Assembly (NCBI GenBank): GCA_029245825.1
Contig: JAQWON010000113.1
Span: forward strand, 1 to 9,891
Direction: 5' to 3'
Source of the DNA: Flavobacteriaceae bacterium
GTDB taxonomy: Bacteria; Bacteroidota; Bacteroidia; Flavobacteriales; Flavobacteriaceae
DNA: 9,891 bases
Part shown: piece by piece, positions 1 through 9,100 of the stretch
How the letters are laid out: each line of letters starts with the position of its first letter
Numbering within the stretch: the first letter of the stretch is position 1
Position numbers and translations under genes: made by a program
Notes under the pieces: generated by a model
Database searches by the model: none
Told to the model about the DNA's origin: nothing
The model's input: only the letters and a program-made list of their open reading frames with translations

Positions 1-105
1 GACATCACCAATACCATCACCATCAAGATCGGTTTGATCTGGATTAGCAACAACAGGACTGTTGTCAATTATATCAGGTACTCCATCTCCATCAGTATCA
101 TCTGT
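1..105 (-). other. Second thrombospondin type 3 block, beginning (residues ~3203-3237+)
   Basis: TDDTDGDGVPDIIDNSPVVA and NPDQTDLDGDGIGDV are one full calcium-binding unit and the start of the next. The block, and presumably the protein, continues beyond base 1. This position, after cadherin-like modules, is where Bacteroidota adhesins often place TSP3 repeats before a C-terminal type IX sorting domain. Confidence 0.9.
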
Positions 106-3100
106 TGGAAGTGCAGGTCTTGATTGAAGCTCAATGGCAGTGCTTTCTCCCTCGGGAACTTGAAGTTGGAACTGAGTCACTGGAATAGGAACTTCTGGAG
201 CACCATCTTGAGTGTTTATATATTCTACATCAACCTCATAAATATTGTCTTTGTTATGATCTTGTGGGTTCTCATAATCCGGTGGATTAATAAAGTCTAG
301 ATAATCTTCTCCTTCGTCTTCATCCCTTTTATCTATTCCACCACCACCAGGAGTTCTGATGGTAAATAAATGCTTATCATTACCTCCAGAGATTTTCTTT
401 TTAATCTTCCATTTACCAACACCTCTGTTAAATGGATTAAAGTATCTCTTGTAATCAACTTTTGCTCCTTGCGTTTCGTCTTCATTTGAGAGATCAAAAA
501 TAGAGATAAAGAAACGACCTGTATATCTTGTATTTGGAACATCAGCAACTTTGATACGGATAATTTTTTCTGAGTAACCAGTTGCATTAGTAGCCATAAC
601 TAGTACCTCATGGAATGTTGCTTTTTCATAGTCTAACTCGCCAATTACTTCTATAGTGCCTAAAACCTGTGTTCCAGAAACATTGCTAGTAATCGCAAAA
701 AGACCTGACTCATCTTCTATTTTAACATTGACAAGGCCATCGGCAAGATCATAAGCTCTAAAGATAGCAGCAACAGTTCCCACTGGAGCATCTTCGCCTA
801 CCTCTAGAGTAATCCAATCAATGACAGGATCAAAGTCACAAGCATCACCAAAACCGTCTCCATCGTAATCAAATTGTTTTGGATTAGGGATTTCTATACA
901 GTTATCCTTAACATCAGGAACACCATCTCCATCAGTATCTACTTCAAAAGGAGCACAACCTCTTCTATCTACCTTAGTATCTGGTGGAGTATCTGGACAG
1001 AAATCAAAATCATTATGAACCCCGTCACCATCGCCATCATTTTGGAAAGCAGAACATCCAAATCGATCAACCCCCTCTCCTTGTTTTGTTCCAGGACATC
1101 TGTCAAATAAATTTGTTACCCCGTCTCCATCATCATCAGGAGCTAAAGGAATCGTTATTGAGTCTGTTGAACTGGTTGGGTTTCCTAACGCATCATAAAG
1201 TGTAGGAGAAGGTGTTATGGTAATGGTTTGACTACCATCAACTGATCCTTTAACGTTGAAATCAAATTTAAAGTAAGGCCCATTCATCGCATTTGATGAA
1301 GCTCCGTCACTGCTCGATAAGTTCACAGGATTAGGAGAAATTAAACTAGCAGTACCACTTGATGTAGAAAGCCAGAAGTTATTAGGCGCAAGACTGCCAC
1401 TAGATGTATTTGTTGAATAAATCGCTTCACTAAACTCTAGTTCAAGAGTAAAGGTTGATGTTCCTGTAAATACTCCTTCATCGTTCAACTTTTTAAACTT
1501 AAAGGTTACAGCGCTACTTGACTCGCTTAAGTACTTCACAGCAAAATAATTTCCTTCATTTGTTTGAATAATCCCTGTAAAGTTTGTTGGTTGAGTATCC
1601 ACATTCTCACAATCATCGTCATCATCACCAATGGTCTTGCAGTAATAATAAAGAGTAATGTCTGAGCTTTTAAGCACATCAAATCCCTTGTCATAAACAA
1701 GAGCCATATTGGCCGCTGCTTCATTCCAAAACATTCTAGCACCAACTGCAGTAGTACTATTATAAGCAAATTTTAAATCAAAGTTTGTTCCAGGATTTTG
1801 ACCAGTTTGCGTAAAGAGATTACCTGTCTCAAAATCATAATAAGCGTTAAAAGCAATACTTGTAGTTGATACCGGAGCACTTGAGATGTTCGAAGCATCA
1901 GCCCTTGGAACTTGCGCATAGATCACCATAGCCTCTTTGATAAACGGTGGCTTTCTATCAATCAGATCTACTGTATTACTTACATTACCTAAAAGCTTCC
2001 ATGGAGCTCCCTTATCATCTACAGGGTTATTGTTAGTATTTGGATATACCCGTAATTTCTCTCCTCCTGTTGGTGTACTGGTTAGGCTAAGTCCGAGGAA
2101 GTAAATTCCCGGTGTACTTGAAACAACAAGCGATGAAGGTATTACACTTGAGATAGTTGCTGTCCCTCCCTGTAATTCATATCTAAAGTTTGAGGTAGTT
2201 GGAGTTGATATATTAGTTACCGATCCGCCACTAACTGTTGCGCTAAATATGCTTTCATTAAAGCTTACCTTAACATGTGCATTATTAGAATCAATTTCTG
2301 TGCTTAATAAAAATGGCGGTGTATTTAGTAGATTAGTTGTGTTACTTTTCTGTTCAGTACTAACAGGGCTTCCGAACTCATCGAATATGGTATTTGAAAC
2401 TACATTAACTGTTAGTGTTTCTAGACCTGTGGTTATTCCTGTGACGTTGAAATCTATATAATAAGTATCACCACTTCCATTAATATTTAGTGGAGATGAT
2501 ATGGTTATTAAACTGGTAGTCGAAGTAACTGACAGGGAGAAATCATTAGCATTTAAGCTAGCACCTGTATTACTAGAGCTACCTGAAACAGGTTTGCTAA
2601 ACTTGACCTCAATGGTATGTTTCACTGTATTGCTAGAAGTTGATGCCGGATGAACATCTTTAGGCTTAATAGATACTTCTGAAATCGCAGGTGGTGAAAG
2701 CCTACCAATTTCTTCAGCAGTTAATAATCTATTCCAAAGAGCTACATCATCAATTTCTCCGTCAAACCATTGTGGATCTCCTTGATTGTGACGTCCTATT
2801 CTAAAGTTACCTCCTTCATTTCCTCCTTGGCTAAATGTTTTGCTACCAATATAAACACCGTCCACGTAAAGGGTAACTTTTCCACTTTCAAAAACTCCAA
2901 TCAGATGCATCCATTGATTAGCAACAACAGTTTTTGGGGAATTATACCATCCGTTGTGATATTCAATATCAATTGTGTTATCACCATTGGTATAGCCTGT
3001 AATTAAACTCGTGCCATAAGAACCTGAAATATCTGAGTCTACAATTGATCGTTCGCCGCTAGTTACATCTGCGTTGATCCAAGCAGATATAGTCATTGGT

Positions 3101-6100
3101 AGAGCAGTATAAGTAAACGGTAAGCTTATGTAATCATTTGATCCATCGAATTCAAAAGCTTTATTATTACCTGTTCGATTTGTAGATGTTAATCCTCCTC
3201 CATTTATCGTTCCGTGATTACTGTTTCCACTGGCATCATTAGCCGTTTGATTCTGGAATGGATAATAAGCTATAAGCCCATTGATTGGAACATTATTTGG
3301 AACATTCCTATAGACAAGTCTAATGGTATTACTTACTTGATTTACACCTAAAAGATTCGCTGAGTGATCAAAGATCGCGCCAGCAGAGTTAGCATTTAAA
3401 CTTGTTGGACTAACCGTTAATATTTCACTGCCGTTTATGCTTCCGTTGAGTGTAAAGCTAAGCACATAAGTATTACTGACAGGTATTGTAGTACCAGAGA
3501 CAACAGCAAAACTACTTACTAGATTACTGTTCATCACAGAAACTGATGTAGGCGTAGTACTACCTAGCGTTGCAGTACCACCATTTATAGTTAAACGGAA
3601 ATTTCCTGGATTTAAAGCCGTTACACCACTAGCGGATGCAGAAAGTGGTTCACTAAAAGATACAGCAACAGCACTATTGTTTTGATTTAAATAAATTCCT
3701 GTAAATTTTGGCGCTATTTGATCTCTTAGTTTAACAGTCTTAGTAGTTTGATTTGAAGCAACGGGATTTCCTTGAAGATCATAAAGCGTATTAGTTGCTA
3801 TGCCAAGAGTTAAAATCTCATTACCTGTAGCACTACTAACAAGAGATAAACCAAGTGATAGAACACTTCCGCTAACTGAAACGCTTGTTGGATTAGCAGT
3901 GGTTAAAGTAGCTGTTCCCCCTGAGATAGAATAACTAAATGATCCAGTTGCAATGTTAGCGATAGTACCTGAAGCATTTGAAGTTACAGGCTCTGAGAAA
4001 TGAACTTTAATTATACTGTTGTTTGGGGTAACCTCTATGTGTTCAATGTGCGGAAGATTCTCATCATAATCATTAATACCAATTCTTAGTTGGAATTTTC
4101 TAACAATGTTATAAGGATAAGTTGCAACAAGTTCAAATTCATAGACACCGTCCTCATTTGCATCAGTAGGATTTTCATAATCTTTTGGCGGAAGCACTAG
4201 AACAACATTACTGCTACTTGTTGTTTGGCTTCCCTGAAGGGTAAATGCAGAAGCATCTGGACCTGTTATACTCCAGCTATCCTGAGAATTTGGCTCGACT
4301 TCAATGATTCGTTGTAAAAGGCTATTTGATGACTGATAAGAGCTTTCCCTAATGGTAAGAGTAGAAGTAACATTTTCAGTTGCACCAAAAGATCTTAGTT
4401 CCATAATTGCTGGATGAGAATCATTTTCACCCTCATCTGTCCAATAATTTTTTTCTGAAGAAAATCCTTGACTTGTTCCGTCTTGGGTAAACATGATTGC
4501 ATTTTGATTTGACCCTGTTGGATGATCAGATCTCCACGGGAGATAACTCTGCGCTAAACCACCATATTCATTTTTAATTGAACCATCACTAGCTTTATAA
4601 ACTCCTATCCAAGCTTCATTTAAACTGGCACTAGAAGAATTACATCCTATGGTGTTAGATTCTTGACTTGTAAGACACTCCGTGCCATACCATTCTCTAA
4701 AGTGCTCTATCATACCACCAAGGGCAGCATTTTCATTCGTGTCACCAATTACAGCAAGCGTACCTACTGAAGTTATAGAGGCAAGTGCGGTTTGTGCTTT
4801 TGCTTTTTGGTTAGCCCATGTGTCTGAACTAATTACTCCTGTGGAAGTGGCTGAGACAAAGAAGAGTTTTCCTTGATAGTCTCCAAGGAATATATAACCA
4901 TCAATTGTTGGTTCATAAACATTAGTGTTTTCCATCATTGAATAAGTATCAACGGTGAGATAAATTGGATAATAGTAATCATCGTAATAAGTTGTTCCAG
5001 AAGATGTAGTACTTGATTGATTTGTTGTGTGGGTACTTGTGTCTGTTATTTTAATCACCTCATCACCGTCATGATATCCTCCTGTTATATTGATTCCAAA
5101 CTTTAAAAGGGTTCCGGTTGAGCTTCCAACAGTTATGGTTGATGTTGTAAGATTAGTTGGTACGCTTGAATAAGATGTTACGGAACTATTTTGATCACTG
5201 ATAATGGATAGAGAAAGCTCTGAAGCCTGAATATCTAGATCAGGGTCTGCAAGGGTCATACTAATTTGAGATGTTGCAGGAAGAAATGAAATGTCTTCAA
5301 GCTCTATTATGTTGTTGTACCTAAGGGCAGGGTATCCATGATTCAAATTACCAGTGATAATCCAATTTTGATCAAAATTTGCCCAATGAGCATAGGTGTA
5401 TCTACTGAAAAGTTCGGAAGTTGTTTTTCCAATTTCTTTACCCCCTGAAGTCCCACCACTTGTAGTTTTAGATGAGGTTTGTTTATCCCATAAGTTATCA
5501 GCACCTGTTGAGTTTGAATCCATGCCTCCTGAAGAGCCCCCAACATTATTTCCGACTCCTGTTGCCCTGCCTGTACTAAAGGTATACTGTCTCCCTTTTT
5601 GATTTGATCTTGAGTCATCATAACCAACAAATCCCCCAACATTATTTCCTGTACCTGAAACAGTACCCATAGCATATGAATTTCTTATCATAGAATATTG
5701 TCCTATCGAGCCAACAAATCCTCCTAAATTTTGAGTGCCAGAGACAGGTCCTGTTGCATAACTATAACTAATCAAACTTACAGCATTCGAAGCGTTACCA
5801 ATTGTATTACCTACAAGTCCTCCTAATAATTCCCCGCCGCTGACAAAAACATGTGCTGAGCTATATGTTGTCGTTGCATTTTTTCCTTGTCTACCAATAA
5901 GACCACCCCCCGAGGTGTTAGCCACAACAACTCCATAACTATGACAATTTTTAACAAGGCCTCTAGTGTCAGTATTTGCTCCAAATATTCCTATAAGAGA
6001 TCCTACAAATTCTCTACCGGAAACAAATACATTTTCCAGAAAGAGGTTTGAAATATCACCGCTTTGTGCAAAAGCATTTGGATTTCCTAAGACAGCTCCA

Positions 6101-9100
6101 AACAAACCTACATAGTCTTGGCCAGGTCTGTTGATGTATAAACCATAAATATTATGGTGATAACCATTATAACTTCCACTAAATGGATTGGTTAGAGTTC
6201 CTATGGGTGGGAATCCTTCAATGGTTGATGTATTGGTTCCCGCATCATTCATATAACGTGAAGGATAGGCATCGATATCCTCTGTTTGAACATACCATTT
6301 ATCCCATTTGCTTGGATTTTCAGAGATCCATCTCAGGTCTTCAAAAGAATCAATGATGTATGGATTTTGAGCTGTACCAGAACCCGTTGGTGTTGTTGAG
6401 CCACTTCCAAAGGTAAATGTCATGGGGAGATCACCAATGTTTAGACCACTGCTCATCACTCCAGAAAGCGGATTTCCTGCTGTATCAGTTGCCGTAACTG
6501 AGGCTTGAAGAATCACACCTGAATAAGTTGCAGATGTGGGCGACACATTCCAAGTATATCTCCAATAGCTCGATGATGAAGTAGCGGTCATTGGAGCATT
6601 TGTAGCAACATTATTTGTTATAGAAATTGTTGGAGTAGGAGACATACTTTTTGAAAAGCCTACACCAATATCGACAACATCACCAGGGTATACGACAATT
6701 GTATTTGTTGATGTGGTCGAGCTAGAACCGTGGGAGATTCCGCTGTAATGCGAAACGCTAATATCTAGATGATTTATTCTAGGGGTTGTATTTGAAGTAG
6801 TAATAGTAAGTGTATTGCTATATTGGGATGAAGTTATCATTTCATAGTTATTTCCCGCATAGTCATAAGTATCACTAACAACGTTAACAATTATGCTATT
6901 TCCTTGTTCAAAAGATCCATTGAAAGGAAATGAAAGCGTATATTTCTTTCCATCCGTAGCAGAGGTATTAGTAACACTCATTGTGGTCGGAGTAGAGGAA
7001 GAAAGGTAAGTACTGCTACTGTTGATGGAAAGAATAAAATCGTTTACATCAATAGTTCCAGTCGAAGTAGCACTTACACGAGAAGCAAAAAGATCTTCTG
7101 TAAAGATAACTTCAATAGTGGCGGTATTTGTACTTGATCCTGGATTTAAGCTTGTTCCAACAAAATTAACGCTATGAACCTTAGGGTGAACATTGTCAAT
7201 AGTAAAGGTGATGCTATTGGTAAAGGCATAAGTACTTCCTGATGGATCAGTAGCTGAGACAGTAACTACCGCGCCATCATTTGCTACATCAGGTCTGTTT
7301 TCAATGTCTATATTACCAGGTACGTTCCAATCATAATACCAGGAACTGCTGGAGGTAGCAGTCATAGCAGTGTTTGTAACAACACCCGAGATGTTTATCA
7401 CAGCAGTAACCACAGAGGATGATACCGTACCAGAGCCTTGAGCATTTCCTGCGAGGCCATATTTTGGAGCAAAATAATTATAGACATCTTGAATTTCTGC
7501 ATCAGATAAGACCCTGTTGTAGATTAAAACTAAAGGGATGTATCCTTTGTATCTGTTTCCTTCATGATGGGCGCCTATTTGTACTTTTCGATTACCATTT
7601 GGAGGATCAGTATTAGAATCTGTGTCTACCAAATTACCATTGTGATAAAGTTTCCATCCCGAGGAATTATTAAAAGAAACTGCTCCAAAGTTCCATTTAT
7701 CTTTCATTCCTTGTTGGTGAACATAAGAAACCCTACTCCAAGAACCACTGTGCCCAGAGTATAGTCCATTATGCGTATCATTCATCCAAAAAGCATGGCT
7801 ACCACCACTGGGAGCACTTATAATGTTTCTTGATGTGTTCAAAGGATAATACATAGCAATTTTAGTATACGCATTAGCATTTATAAGAGCAGAAGCAGAG
7901 TTGGCATAACTATTAGCATTAAAAAATTTAAATGCTTTTCTACCATCTCCTATATCAGCATGATAGTCTCTAGCACTACCAAAAGTAAAATGGTTGCCAC
8001 TGCCACTGATATCAGTCCAAGTATTTCCGCTTCCTGCATATGAATTCTCATTGCCTGCATCTAGATATGCAATTAGCCCATTGGTTGGAATAGTTCCGCC
8101 GCTAAAATTTGCCGTTATTCTAACATTATCTATATCTGATACCACAGTATCTGGATGATTGTGGGCAAGAGAAAGAGTAGCGGATGGAGTAGTGGTAACT
8201 GTTGCTGCAAGAGATAAGACTTCGGACTGAGTAAGTGCTCTGTTATGCATCATAAGTTGGGTCATATAACCCTGGAAAAAGTATGCACCACCATGACCTC
8301 CACTTCCATAAGATTTACCAAATAAAAGATTTCCAGAGGGAGGAACATTAGTTGAGTAATTTTGAGAAACAGTTTCTTGGCCATCAAAATAGATTTTATA
8401 GGTAGTACCAGATTTTGTTACACTAACATGAGTCCAAACTCCAGATGGAAGAGGGCGTGAAGATCCATTACCTCCGCCAGAATAAGTAATAACTTCAACG
8501 CCTTGCTTGGCTATGTTTGTTTTCCAACCATTAGAATCAACACCCATTGTAAGACCATTATTTGCTCGATGCCAGATATGAGCCCCGTTATGATTGCTTG
8601 GAAGATCATTTTTTATCCAGAAAGAAACTGAAAGGTCTTCAACTGTCCCATCGCCATCAAAGTCAAAAGAATTGGTCTGGCCATTTGTAATGCCAAAATA
8701 ACTATCTGTTCCATTAAAGTAAAATGCTGTAGCAATAGCGCCACTAGTTTTATCTATTAGGTTTTGATTTTGAACAAATTTATTCCCGTTAGAAGGTGAG
8801 AGGCCATAACTTCCAGCAGCTACCTCAGCTGTAGGGTTTGAAGAACACATCGGCCAAAATGCAGTAATTCCATTTCTTACAGATGCAGGTAAATCCGAGA
8901 CGGCACAAACCGTTTCTATTACTGTATTTCCAGTATTTGTTGAAGGCTCTACTTCTGAGCCCCAGCTGGCTCCTCCTTCTAAGGTTCCATTATTGTTATT
9001 AGAACTCGAATCAGCAGCGTCACCTGAGGTTTCATCAAGTTTATAATAAAGCACTAGGTTATTAGCTCCATCTACGGATTGATTTTTATAGGTATTAATA

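Noticed and set aside
1..1140. Tandem gac/atc-rich periodicity suggestive of a DNA repeat or CRISPR-like array
   Set aside because: The periodic atcacc/atctcc pattern is the antisense of Asp-Gly-Asp-Gly codons in the TSP3 protein repeats; spacing is not constant at DNA level and there are no unique spacers.
874..3006. Short plus-strand ORFs (e.g. 874-1110, 2249-2461, 2770-3006)
   Set aside because: They are antisense to conserved, repeat-rich domains of the giant protein, lack ribosome binding sites and have no recognisable domains.
4393..4896. C-type-lectin-like domain as the variable target of a diversity-generating retroelement
   Set aside because: DGR variable regions lie at the C-terminal end of the target gene with adenine-rich AAY codons and a nearby template repeat and reverse transcriptase. 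Here the domain is internal and no template copy or RT is visible in the window.
5317..6378. GLUG domain as a catalytic pectate-lyase-type beta-helix
   Set aside because: The Gly-Gly-hydrophobic-hydrophobic-Gly units and the entry/exit signatures are those of GLUG repeats; no catalytic Asp/Arg/His cluster of polysaccharide lyases is seen.
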